A DNA stretch of 64,000 nt from Pseudoalteromonas luteoviolacea S2607 (GTDB taxonomy: Bacteria; Pseudomonadota; Gammaproteobacteria; Enterobacterales; Alteromonadaceae). The stretch covers positions 186,001 to 250,000 of the forward strand of contig NZ_AUXV01000067.1 in the NCBI RefSeq assembly GCF_001625575.1, given 5' to 3'. A program made the position numbers and the translations under genes. Below the pieces are notes generated by a model. It was not told the DNA's origin. It saw only the letters and a list, made by a program, of their open reading frames with translations, and ran no database searches. This document shows positions 44,788 to 52,793 of the stretch, in pieces (the first letter of the stretch is position 1; each line of letters begins with the position of its first letter).

Positions 44788-45651
44788 TTACTTAAACCAG
44801 TCGAGCAGAAAATCAATCAGTAGACGAACTCTTAGTGGAATAAGATCTTTACGTGGGTATATTAGCCAAGAAGCGTTGTCGCTCACCTGATATTTTTCCA
44901 GTAGCGGTATTAGCTCTCCGCTGGAAATATGGTCGGCAGCAATATCTTCGGCAAGGTGGGCGATACCTAACCCTGCTTTGCAAGCATGAATGATTGCCTG
45001 AGGATTGTTACTGCGCCAACTGCTGTTTACTCTCACTTCTTCTACTCCACTGTCAAGGTGAAAACGCCAGCGGTTTGAGAGGGCAATCAAGCAGTTGTGG
45101 TGGTGTAAATCTGACGGGGTATTTAAAGGAGGGGAAGCTTGTAGATATTCAGGGCTGGCAAGTAACATCATATTTCGAGAGCTCAATTTTCTCGCAATTA
45201 ATCTCGAGTCTTGTAATCTGCCAAAGCGAATCGCGAGATCAAATCCGTCCTCTATTAGATCGACAGTTCTAGCGTTAAAGTCTATATGGATATTGACCTG
45301 AGGATAGCGTTTGCCAAACTGTGCAATCGCTGGAGCGACTCGGTTTGCCATGAAGTCTCCTGCACCTGTAATCCTAATCGGCCCTTTAGGCGTGTGCTGT
45401 ACTCCTTGTAATTCATTGTTCGCATCTACGAGTTCCTGTTGAATCACTTTCAATTTACTTGCGTAGGCAATACCTTCTTCAGTGAGGTTTATACTGCGGG
45501 TTGTACGTTGTAAAAGCACGGTACCGAGTCTTTGTTCCAATTGTTGGATTTGCCTACTAACGTGTGATGTTGATACATCAAGTGCTTGTGCTGCTTTACT
45601 AAAGCTACCGTGCTCCACAATAGCTAGAAAAATGTCTATGCCTTGCCACAT
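44788..45651 (-). CDS. LysR-family transcription regulator
   Basis: A 287-residue LTTR. The N-terminal helix-turn-helix is SFSKAAQALDVSTSHVSRQI with LEQRLGTVLLQRTTRSINLT following. The effector-binding domain begins near residue 90 (PKGPIRITGAGDFMANRVAP). It is divergent from a YqhD-like alcohol dehydrogenase gene across 148 bases, the usual layout for an LTTR and its target. The inducer may be an aldehyde or a redox signal, but this is a guess. Confidence 0.9.
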   Translation of the reverse strand: MWQGIDIFLAIVEHGSFSKAAQALDVSTSHVSRQIQQLEQRLGTVLLQRTTRSINLTEEGIAYASKLKVIQQELVDANNELQGVQHTPKGPIRITGAGDFMANRVAPAIAQFGKRYPQVNIHIDFNARTVDLIEDGFDLAIRFGRLQDSRLIARKLSSRNMMLLASPEYLQASPPLNTPSDLHHHNCLIALSNRWRFHLDSGVEEVRVNSSWRSNNPQAIIHACKAGLGIAHLAEDIAADHISSGELIPLLEKYQVSDNASWLIYPRKDLIPLRVRLLIDFLLDWFK

Positions 45652-45697
45652 ATTCCTTTCTCATATTGCAAATATAATAGTATATTTTAATTGATTG

Positions 45698-45711
45698 TTG
45701 CTTGTGTGCAA
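45698..45711. promoter_or_regulatory. Candidate LysR-type binding site
   Basis: TTGC-N6-GCAA palindrome in the divergent region. The 9-base word TGTGTGCAA occurs at 45703-45711 and again at 45761-45769, and TTGCAA occurs at 45666-45671. This suits an activator with a recall and an activation site. Confidence 0.4.
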
Positions 45712-45799
45712 AAGAGAATTGCGAACTGAATAATGATCTCGCTGAGGGTTATCATTACACTGTGTGCAATCAAAACTAGTCGTCAGAGCAGGGGCAAGT

Positions 45800-46954
45800 A
45801 TGCTGAATTTTAATTTTTATAATCCAACAGAAATATTTTTTGGCGAAAATCAAATAGCAGAAATCACTAAAACGATACCGCAAGAAGCAAAAGTACTGGT
45901 TGTTTATGGTGGTGGAAGTATCAAAAATAACGGTATTTACGAGCAGGTAAGTCAAGCGCTTAGCGAGTTCAGCTGGGGAGAGTTTGCTGGTATTGAGCCT
46001 AATCCAACTTATCAAACTTGCATGCAAGCCGTATCGAAAATCAAGGCTGAAGGCTACAACTATATTTTAGCAGTGGGCGGCGGCTCAGTGATTGATGGAA
46101 GTAAGTTTATTGCTGCCGCAGCAAACTTTTCAGGTGAGCCATGGGACATTTTGAGTAAAGGTGCAGAGGTCACTTCAGCCTTGCCTATTGGTGTTGTACT
46201 GACACTGCCTGCAACAGGCTCAGAGTCAAATAGTTTCAGTGTTGTATCGAACAGTGAAACTCACGACAAATTGCCATTTGCATCTCTTCACATCCAGCCA
46301 AAATTTGCAGTGCTAGATCCGCAAGTAATGAAAACCTTGCCACAAAGACAGCTGACTAACGGGGTCGTTGATGCATTTGTCCATACAATGGAGCAGTATC
46401 TAACTTATTCTGTTGGTGCCAAAGTGCAAGATCGCTTTGCTGAAGGTTTGCTGATGACCTTAATGGAAGAAGGGCCAAAGCTGGTATCGGAAGATGTAGA
46501 CTATCAAGTCCGTGCCAATATTATGTGGTCAGCAACAATGGCATTAAATGGGTTAATCGGTGCAGGGGTACCACAAGACTGGGCAACACACATGATTGGC
46601 CATGAGATCACCGCAGTGTATGGTCTGGACCATGCACAGACCTTAGCCATTATTCTACCAAGAATGATGGCAGAGCAAAAAGAAGCAAAGCGGAGCAAGT
46701 TACTACAATATGCCGAGCGTGTACTGGGTTTAGACATCTCCGATGAAGACAATGCAATAGCATCGGCGATTGAGTTAACAGAGCAGTTTTTCAATAGTGT
46801 CAATATGAAAACGCGCCTGAGCGACTATGGCATTGGTGAAGAAGCGGTTAGCAAAATCACCGAACAGCTCGAAAGGCACGGTATGACAGCTTTAGGTGAG
46901 CAACAAGCCGTGACGTTAGAAAAAAGCACTAAAATTATTCGTGCAAGTTTATAG
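45800..46954 (+). CDS. Iron-containing NADPH-dependent alcohol dehydrogenase (YqhD-like)
   Basis: Reduces aldehydes to alcohols, with roles in aldehyde detoxification. ATG 45800 follows GGGGCA; the 384 residues then match YqhD (387) and begin MLNFNFYNPTEIFFGENQI. The NADPH-binding GGGS motifs are VVYGGGSIKNNG and AVGGGSVIDGSKFIAAAA. Metal ligands sit in FVHTMEQYL, MIGHEITAVYGLDHAQTLAI. The divergent LysR gene is the probable regulator. Confidence 0.92.
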   Translation: MLNFNFYNPTEIFFGENQIAEITKTIPQEAKVLVVYGGGSIKNNGIYEQVSQALSEFSWGEFAGIEPNPTYQTCMQAVSKIKAEGYNYILAVGGGSVIDGSKFIAAAANFSGEPWDILSKGAEVTSALPIGVVLTLPATGSESNSFSVVSNSETHDKLPFASLHIQPKFAVLDPQVMKTLPQRQLTNGVVDAFVHTMEQYLTYSVGAKVQDRFAEGLLMTLMEEGPKLVSEDVDYQVRANIMWSATMALNGLIGAGVPQDWATHMIGHEITAVYGLDHAQTLAIILPRMMAEQKEAKRSKLLQYAERVLGLDISDEDNAIASAIELTEQFFNSVNMKTRLSDYGIGEEAVSKITEQLERHGMTALGEQQAVTLEKSTKIIRASL

Positions 46955-46966
46955 TATAATCCGACT

Positions 46967-47002
46967 CTCTGAGGTGCGGCTTATTTAAACCGCGCCTCAG
47001 AG
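46967..47002 (+). terminator. Strong hairpin after the alcohol dehydrogenase gene
   Basis: CTCTGAGGTGCGG (46967-46979) and CCGCGCCTCAGAG (46990-47002) pair over 13 positions with one G-U, around a 10-base AT-rich loop. It begins 12 bases after the stop codon. There is no U tract on either side, so it may stabilise the mRNA end rather than terminate by itself. Confidence 0.5.
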
Positions 47003-47148
47003 AAACCCATCAGAGCTATTCTTCGGGTTAGATCTCTTTCCTTATTTGGCCTACCTCAATAAAATCGCACCAAATTTGATAAAAGCATCGTCTTTGTGGC
47101 GCAGCTCAGGTAACCTTTGAACAGAAGATACGGTCATTTGGGGCAATT

Positions 47149-47787
47149 ATGACAAAAGTTTGGGATGGATTTATTCGTGGTTTTCACTGGTTACTCGTGG
47201 TGGGGATTGCTGTTTTATACTTCTCTGGTGAAGAGGGCTGGCTAGACCTACATTTTGTTGTGGGATACCTGTTGTTGGCATTGATGATAACCCGCGTGAT
47301 TTGGGGCGTTATTGGTAGCGATACGGCTAAACTGAGTAGTTTGTTCCATCATCCTAAACATATCTTTGCAGCGTTAAAGTCTAAATCTTCGCATACAGGA
47401 CATAATCCAGCTGGTAGCTTGATGGTACTGGCATTCTTTGTATTGGTGTTTGTTCAATTGATTTCAGGCCTAATGACGACCGATGACATTCTTATGGAAG
47501 GCCCACTTGTGACCTATATTAGCTATGAGTTAGCTGAAATCGCTGGTGATATCCATCGTCTTAATATTGATATTTTATTAGTTGCAATTGCGATACACAT
47601 AGTTGCGATTATGATGTATCGGGTCAAAGGGGTTAACTTGGTTAAACCGCTGCTGACAGGTAAAAATGATATCGATACTGCGGCGCCTAGAATGAAAAAA
47701 GGATGGATTGCCTATGCCATATTTTTGTTATTGGTTGTGGTTGTCATTTATGCTTGGGGTCAAGAGCCGCTCAATGCACTGATTTAA
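47149..47787 (+). CDS. Cytochrome b561-family membrane protein
   Basis: A 212-residue integral membrane haem protein. Four or more helices carry histidines at b561 positions: WDGFIRGFHWLLVVGIAVLY, LDLHFVVGYLLLALMITRVIWG, and DIHRLNIDILLVAIAIHIVAIMMYR. A further C-terminal helix is IAYAIFLLLVVVVIYAW. These proteins pass electrons across the inner membrane, often to a small cytochrome c, which is not adjacent here. The partner is unknown. Confidence 0.87.
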   Translation: MTKVWDGFIRGFHWLLVVGIAVLYFSGEEGWLDLHFVVGYLLLALMITRVIWGVIGSDTAKLSSLFHHPKHIFAALKSKSSHTGHNPAGSLMVLAFFVLVFVQLISGLMTTDDILMEGPLVTYISYELAEIAGDIHRLNIDILLVAIAIHIVAIMMYRVKGVNLVKPLLTGKNDIDTAAPRMKKGWIAYAIFLLLVVVVIYAWGQEPLNALI

Positions 47788-47896
47788 TTTTTCTTGTATG
47801 TTTCGTCTATAGATAAGAATACTTTTGTGTCATATTCATCGGAACCAATTTAATCTGGTGCTTAAAAAAGCCTTTTGAAACCAAACGTTACAATAC

Positions 47897-47930
47897 AAAA
47901 GCACAGATATGACCTCTCTGTGCTTTATTT
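47897..47930 (+). terminator. Intrinsic terminator after the cytochrome b561 gene
   Basis: AAAGCACAGA (from 47898) pairs with TCTGTGCTTT (to 47926) around a short loop and is followed by ATTTCT. It separates the cytochrome gene from the DUF3581 gene. Confidence 0.7.
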
Positions 47931-47972
47931 CTGCTAATATAGCGCGATTTTCATGCAAGAAAGAAGTTAACT

Positions 47973-48668
47973 ATGCTTACACCTTACTATCAAGAAGAAA
48001 CCAATAAACTTGTGATTAGCCGTGAACAAGGCAGTCAATTCGCAAAACAAGTTGCGGACGACTTTAACCCTTTACACGACATTGATGCGAAGAAGTTTTG
48101 TGTCCCTGGAGATTTACTGTTTTCTTTGGTGCTGGATAAGTACGGTGTTAGTGAAGACATGCATTTTACTTTCTCCGGTATGGTAGATGAGACATCTCAG
48201 CTTGAGTTCCCTCAAGCGAGCGCAGCTTTTGATATCGTCTCAAATGAGAAAGTCATGCTTTCAGTGAAACGGTCAGGCGAAAGCAAACAATGTCCTGAAT
48301 TGGTAGAAAGTCTTATCAAAAATTATGTGGCTTTTTCGGGCAAAGCGTTTCCACACGTGATTATTCCTCTAATGGGCCAGCAGGAAGTCATGATCAATCC
48401 TGCTCGACCTATGGTGATCTACGAATCTATGTCAATTCATTTGGATACGCTGGATGTGTCTGAAGTCTCTCTTGAAGCTGCACAGCCAGACTTTAGTTTT
48501 GAGGGGAAACGCGGAAAAATAATCTTACGTTTTGAGTTGTTGAGTGAAGGCAAAAAAGTAGGCTTTGGTGAAAAGCACATGCTGGTTTCAGGTATTAAAG
48601 AATACTGTCAGCAGGCTATTGATGACTTAATTGACTATTACAATGAGCGTAAAGAAACGCTTAAGTAA
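47973..48668 (+). CDS. DUF3581-family protein
   Basis: A 231-residue soluble protein that I recognise as the DUF3581 type found in marine gammaproteobacteria. The segment QFAKQVADDFNPLHDIDAKKFCVPGDLLFSLVL resembles the substrate pocket of hot-dog dehydratases or thioesterases (MaoC-like N-P-[IL]-H). No signal peptide or membrane segment is visible. A role on an acyl-CoA-like ligand is a fold-based guess. Confidence 0.75.
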   Translation: MLTPYYQEETNKLVISREQGSQFAKQVADDFNPLHDIDAKKFCVPGDLLFSLVLDKYGVSEDMHFTFSGMVDETSQLEFPQASAAFDIVSNEKVMLSVKRSGESKQCPELVESLIKNYVAFSGKAFPHVIIPLMGQQEVMINPARPMVIYESMSIHLDTLDVSEVSLEAAQPDFSFEGKRGKIILRFELLSEGKKVGFGEKHMLVSGIKEYCQQAIDDLIDYYNERKETLK

Positions 48669-48696
48669 CCAACGTTTATTACCGCTCTCTCAGTGA

Positions 48697-48727
48697 ACAA
48701 AAAGCAAGCTAAGTGCTTGCTTTTTGT
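48697..48727. terminator. Bidirectional terminator between the DUF3581 gene and argE
   Basis: ACAAAAAGCAAGC (48697-48709), loop TAAGT, then GCTTGCTTTTTGT (48715-48727): a perfect 13-base-pair stem with A and T tracts on both sides. It serves both convergent genes and includes the argE stop codon. Confidence 0.88.
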
Positions 48728-49893
48728 TTGTCTTCAAAACAACATGTATAGATCAAGTCGGTAATCATTTTTTGGCTTGGCTTGATTTTTTCCATCTCTA
48801 AATGTTCGTCAGGCTGGTGGGCTTGTGTTATAGAACCTGGACCCATAACTAAGGTTTCACATCCGAGCTGTTGTAAGAACGGCGCTTCAGTGCAGTAGTT
48901 TACTGCAATTGCCTTTTGACCTGAGAGCTTCTCAGCAAGCTTTACTAGGCCGCTGTCCGGCTTTCCACTAAACGCGGGGATTGGATCATGGAGGTCGATG
49001 ACATCAACACTTTGTGGGTATTGGTCATTAATCGGTTGCATGGCTGCTAGCAGCATCTGCTCAAGTTCTACAATACTTAAACCTGGCAGTGGACGGATAT
49101 CGATATGAAGTTCGCAACAGCCACAGATCCTGTTTGCATTGTCCCCACCATGAATATGTCCTAAATTTAGAGTGGGGTAGGGTACAGAAAAATGCTCAAT
49201 TGAATATTTATTCTTTAATTCTTCTTTTAGTTGCAACAGTCTGGATATGACTTGCTGCATGATCTCAATGGCGTTTAAACCGCGATCAGGATCTGAGCTG
49301 TGCCCCGAACGGCCAGTAATGCGAATAGCACTGCTCATGTGCCCTTTATGTGTAAAAACAGGGACCATATCGGTAGGCTCGCCAATTACGCAATAGTCAG
49401 GTTTTAGTTGCTGGTGTTTGGCTACCTGTTGAGCACCCGCCATAGTTGTTTCTTCATCTGCAGTTGCTAATATCAAGATAGGTGACTTTTGTTGTGTGTG
49501 TTCAAGCTGTGCAACGGCCTCAAGTACAAAAGCGAAAAACCCCTTCATATCAATGGCACCGAGACCATAAAGCTTATTCTCTTTCTGACTTAATTTAAAT
49601 GGATCTGAATGCCACCTTGTGTCGTCATACGGCACCGTATCGGTATGCCCTGCTAACATAAGGCCACCAGCTGTTGAAGGTTTATTGAGTGGATCGCGTT
49701 TCGCAAGCAAGTTAAATTTACCCGGAGCATTTTCAAGTTCCGAGATTTCTACAGTAAACCCAAGTTCGCGACACCAAGTCGCCAAAGTGTCGATAACCGC
49801 TTTGTTACTTTGATCTAAGCGTTTATCAATTGCACTAATTGATGGCAGTTCAATGAGGTTTTTGTACATATCAAGAAAGCTGGGAAGAGGCAT
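48709..49893 (-). CDS. argE: Acetylornithine deacetylase
   Basis: Hydrolyses N-acetylornithine to ornithine, the step of the linear arginine pathway. The 394-residue M20 metallopeptidase (E. coli ArgE is 383) has the metal-ligand blocks LAGHTDTVPYDD and IDMKG, ADEETTMAGAQQ with the general-base Glu, and GEPTDMVPVFTHKGH. It is divergent from argCBFGH across 165 bases holding an ARG box, so both transcripts should answer to ArgR. Confidence 0.95.
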   Translation of the reverse strand: MPLPSFLDMYKNLIELPSISAIDKRLDQSNKAVIDTLATWCRELGFTVEISELENAPGKFNLLAKRDPLNKPSTAGGLMLAGHTDTVPYDDTRWHSDPFKLSQKENKLYGLGAIDMKGFFAFVLEAVAQLEHTQQKSPILILATADEETTMAGAQQVAKHQQLKPDYCVIGEPTDMVPVFTHKGHMSSAIRITGRSGHSSDPDRGLNAIEIMQQVISRLLQLKEELKNKYSIEHFSVPYPTLNLGHIHGGDNANRICGCCELHIDIRPLPGLSIVELEQMLLAAMQPINDQYPQSVDVIDLHDPIPAFSGKPDSGLVKLAEKLSGQKAIAVNYCTEAPFLQQLGCETLVMGPGSITQAHQPDEHLEMEKIKPSQKMITDLIYTCCFEDKQKAST

Positions 49894-49911
49894 AATACTC
49901 CAAAATATTTA

Positions 49912-49940
49912 TTCAAAGATGTTGCATAAAAATTTATACT
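49912..49940 (+). promoter_or_regulatory. Candidate argC promoter
   Basis: TTCAAA (49912-49917), a 17-base spacer and TATACT (49935-49940) form a -35/-10 pair. The predicted start, near 49947, falls at the edge of the ARG box. Confidence 0.5.
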
Positions 49941-49947
49941 TGTTTAG

Positions 49948-49965
49948 TATGAATATCAATTCATT
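49948..49965. promoter_or_regulatory. ARG box (ArgR operator) in the argE-argC region
   Basis: The 18 bases TATGAATATCAATTCATT match the known ArgR consensus (WNTGAATWWWWATTCANW) at all but one spacer base. They overlap the predicted transcription start of argC and lie between the divergent genes. A second, tandem box expected 2-3 bases away is only weakly visible on the argE side. Confidence 0.8.
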
Positions 49966-50058
49966 TTTAAAGAATAATTATTGAGGGTTGGCAAATGCGA
50001 CGAACATTTCATCTTTAGCAAATTTGACCCCCTACTTAATCAAATAAACGAGTTATCG

Positions 50059-51066
50059 ATGTTGAATGTTTCTATTATAGGCGCCAGTGGATATAGTGGC
50101 GCAGAATTAGCCAAATTATTAGCCAACCACCCCCAATTTTGTTTAAAAGGGTGTTTTGTTTCTCAGCAAAGTTTGGATAAAGGTAAGCAGCTCAGCGAGT
50201 TATACCCTGAACATGCGGGATTGCTGGACATTACTTTGCAGCCTTTGTATGAAGAGTATTTTGAACAAATTGCTGCTGATTCGGATTACGTCTGCTTGTG
50301 TACAGATCATAAAGTTAGCGTGGACTTGGCGCCGAAGTTTCTCGATTTGGGCGTGAAGGTATTCGATTTGTCAGGTGGGTTTCGATTAGCGAACTCATCA
50401 CTCTACGAGCAGTATTACGGATTTACGCATGCCCACCAAGCGCTGCTCGACCAAGCACAGTATGGACTTGTGGAGTGGAATCAAGCAGGTATTAAACATG
50501 CACAGCTGATTGCTGTTGCTGGTTGCTATCCTACGGCTGCACTCAATGCACTTAAGCCTTTAAAAAATGCCGGGCTAATTTCTGATGCACAAATCATTAT
50601 CAATGCAGTTTCGGGTGTTACTGGCGCGGGAAGAAAAGCCGCACTTAAAACGCAGTTTTGTGAAGTGTCGTTATCACCATATGGATTGTTTAATCATCGC
50701 CACGGCCCTGAGATAACGCAGTATTTAGATCACCCTGTTCTGTTTACGCCACATTTAGGTAATTTTTCTCGTGGTATTCTCGAAACTATCTATGTGCAGC
50801 TTGCCGACAATGTGACTGAAAGTGACGTGGCTGCTGCGTATCAAAGCCTTGCAGAAGAACCGCTCATTCGATTGAAAGGAAACGTGCTACCTACAATTAA
50901 GGGAGTCGCTGGCACACCTTATGTTGACATTGGCTGGCAACAGCAAGGTAAGCAACTCATTGTCATAGCTGCAATTGATAACTTACTTAAAGGTGCAGCT
51001 GGCCAGGCTTTGCAATGTATGAATATTGTCAGTGGCTTCGATGCGACTAAAGGGTTAAAGGATTGA
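50059..51066 (+). CDS. argC: N-acetyl-gamma-glutamyl-phosphate reductase
   Basis: NADPH-dependent reductase giving N-acetylglutamate semialdehyde. ATG 50059 starts MLNVSIIGASGYSGAELAKLL with the Rossmann motif at once; the frame upstream to 49981 runs into the promoter region and is not part of the protein. The length is 335 residues. The active-site cysteine is in VAVAGCYPTAAL, followed by NAVSGVTGAGRKAA and HRHGPEI. It is first in the argCBFGH operon. Confidence 0.95.
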   Translation: MLNVSIIGASGYSGAELAKLLANHPQFCLKGCFVSQQSLDKGKQLSELYPEHAGLLDITLQPLYEEYFEQIAADSDYVCLCTDHKVSVDLAPKFLDLGVKVFDLSGGFRLANSSLYEQYYGFTHAHQALLDQAQYGLVEWNQAGIKHAQLIAVAGCYPTAALNALKPLKNAGLISDAQIIINAVSGVTGAGRKAALKTQFCEVSLSPYGLFNHRHGPEITQYLDHPVLFTPHLGNFSRGILETIYVQLADNVTESDVAAAYQSLAEEPLIRLKGNVLPTIKGVAGTPYVDIGWQQQGKQLIVIAAIDNLLKGAAGQALQCMNIVSGFDATKGLKD

Positions 51067-51068
51067 TC

Positions 51069-51851
51069 ATGAGCGACAAGCAAATATGGGTAGTTAAAGT
51101 GGGTGGCGCGGTACTTAATACTGAGCAAGCAGCGCTTGAGCTGTTTAAAGTGCTAGCCCACGTGAGTGAACAAGAAGGCAAACAGTTTGTCATTGTGCAT
51201 GGTGGGGGGGGGTTGGTTGATAGCTGGTTACAAGATGCTGGTTTTGCAACTGCAAAGCATCAAGGACTTAGAATAAGCCCAAAAGAGCAAATGCCATATA
51301 TTGTTGGTGCACTGGCTGGATGTGCAAATAAGCAATTAATGGGGCAAGCAATTGTGGCGGGCTTGAAGCCGATTGGCACCTGCCTCTTTGAAGCTGGCTT
51401 GATGACTAAACAAAAGCTTAAAGCACTGGGGCAAGTAGGGACTTGTTACGCTGAAGAAAATCTTGGCTTGCTAGAGCAGTTATTGAAGTTGGGTCGGATA
51501 CCTCTAGTGAGTTCTGTTGGCATTGGCGACAATGGTGCTCTGTACAATGTTAATGCAGATGAAGCCGCTGCAGCCATTGCTCAAACGATTAATGGTGAGC
51601 TTATCTTTATGACCGATGTGGAAGCAGTTTTAGATGCGCAAAAGCAGCCATTACACACCTTAGACGCAAGTCAAATTTCTACGCTAATCGATGAGAAGGT
51701 TATTGTGGGCGGGATGGAGGTCAAAGTTAAGACCAGTCTTCACGCTGCCCAACATTTACGACGGGGCGTATACATTTCCAGCTGGCAAAAGCCAGAGAAT
51801 TTAGTCGCTTTGATCAAGGGCGAACATGTCGGAACTCAAATTTTACCTTAG
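51069..51851 (+). CDS. argB: Acetylglutamate kinase
   Basis: Phosphorylates N-acetylglutamate. It starts at ATG 51069, two bases after the argC stop, and has 260 residues like E. coli ArgB (258). Motifs are VVKVGGAVL, VIVHGGGGLVDSWL, GDNGALYNVNADEAAAAIA and FMTDVEAVLD. The HGGGG block is encoded with a run of nine G at 51204-51212, a possible slippage site. No extended N-terminus of the arginine-inhibited hexameric type is present, so strong feedback by arginine is less expected. Confidence 0.94.
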   Translation: MSDKQIWVVKVGGAVLNTEQAALELFKVLAHVSEQEGKQFVIVHGGGGLVDSWLQDAGFATAKHQGLRISPKEQMPYIVGALAGCANKQLMGQAIVAGLKPIGTCLFEAGLMTKQKLKALGQVGTCYAEENLGLLEQLLKLGRIPLVSSVGIGDNGALYNVNADEAAAAIAQTINGELIFMTDVEAVLDAQKQPLHTLDASQISTLIDEKVIVGGMEVKVKTSLHAAQHLRRGVYISSWQKPENLVALIKGEHVGTQILP

Positions 51852-51859
51852 GAAAAATA

Positions 51860-52780
51860 ATGGACAATGTATTTATTAATGGCTTGGAATTTGACCAAGC
51901 TGCGCTGCTTAAATTGCTTTCTCTCGCACACCAAATAAAAGCTCAGCCTCAAGATTTTGCGCAAGCTTTAGCGGGAAAATCTGTTGTAACTTTATTCGAG
52001 AAGCCCAGTTTGCGAACTCGTTTGTCATTTGATATTGGTATTAATAAATTAGGCGGTCATGCAGTTTACTTGGATCAACAAAATGGGGCCATGGGCAGTA
52101 GAGAGTCAGTCAAAGACTTTGCGTTGAATATTTCAACGTGGGCTGACGCAATTGTTGCGCGAGTCAATCACCACAGCACACTGACAACCTTATCTGAGTA
52201 TTCATCAGTTCCAGTGGTTAATAGCTTATGTGACCTATACCACCCCTGCCAAGCGTTAGCGGATTTTATGACGATACAGGAAGTGTACGGTGATGTGAGC
52301 GGCTTGAAACTCGCTTATCTAGGTGAAGGAAATAATGTGACTCACTCGCTTATGCTATTGGCAGCCTGTTTAGGCACAGACTTTGTTGCTGTATGTCCGA
52401 AAGGCCACTCGCCAGATGCACAAATAGTGAAGCAAGCAGAGCAAATAGCGGCGGTAAATGGTGCCAGCATCATGGTAAGTGACCGTGTAGAAGCCGCTGC
52501 AGGCGCGAATATATTATACACAGATACTTGGGTATCTATGGGCAGTAACGTTACTTTAGAACAAGCTAAAGAGGTGTTTATGCCTTACCAAATAAATCAA
52601 CAGTTGGTGGAGCAAACAGGCGCTCAAACCATACTGCATTGCCAACCAGCACATCGGGAGTACGAAATAACTTCTACCGTGATGGATGGCGATAAGTCAA
52701 AAATTATTCAACAAGCAGAGAACCGGATGCATGCCCAGAATGCGCTACTGGTTACCTTGTTAAACAACCAATTTAAATAA
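51860..52780 (+). CDS. argF: Ornithine carbamoyltransferase
   Basis: Makes citrulline from ornithine and carbamoyl phosphate. The 306 residues have the carbamoyl-phosphate loop KPSLRTRLSFDIG, HPCQALADFMT, the ornithine loop DTWVSMGSN, and LHCQPAHREYEI. The second position after HC is Gln instead of the usual Leu of the HCLP motif. The SMG loop supports ornithine rather than N-acetylornithine as substrate, consistent with argE in the same locus. Confidence 0.9.
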   Translation: MDNVFINGLEFDQAALLKLLSLAHQIKAQPQDFAQALAGKSVVTLFEKPSLRTRLSFDIGINKLGGHAVYLDQQNGAMGSRESVKDFALNISTWADAIVARVNHHSTLTTLSEYSSVPVVNSLCDLYHPCQALADFMTIQEVYGDVSGLKLAYLGEGNNVTHSLMLLAACLGTDFVAVCPKGHSPDAQIVKQAEQIAAVNGASIMVSDRVEAAAGANILYTDTWVSMGSNVTLEQAKEVFMPYQINQQLVEQTGAQTILHCQPAHREYEITSTVMDGDKSKIIQQAENRMHAQNALLVTLLNNQFK

Positions 52781-52793
52781 AGGTTTTAAAGTT

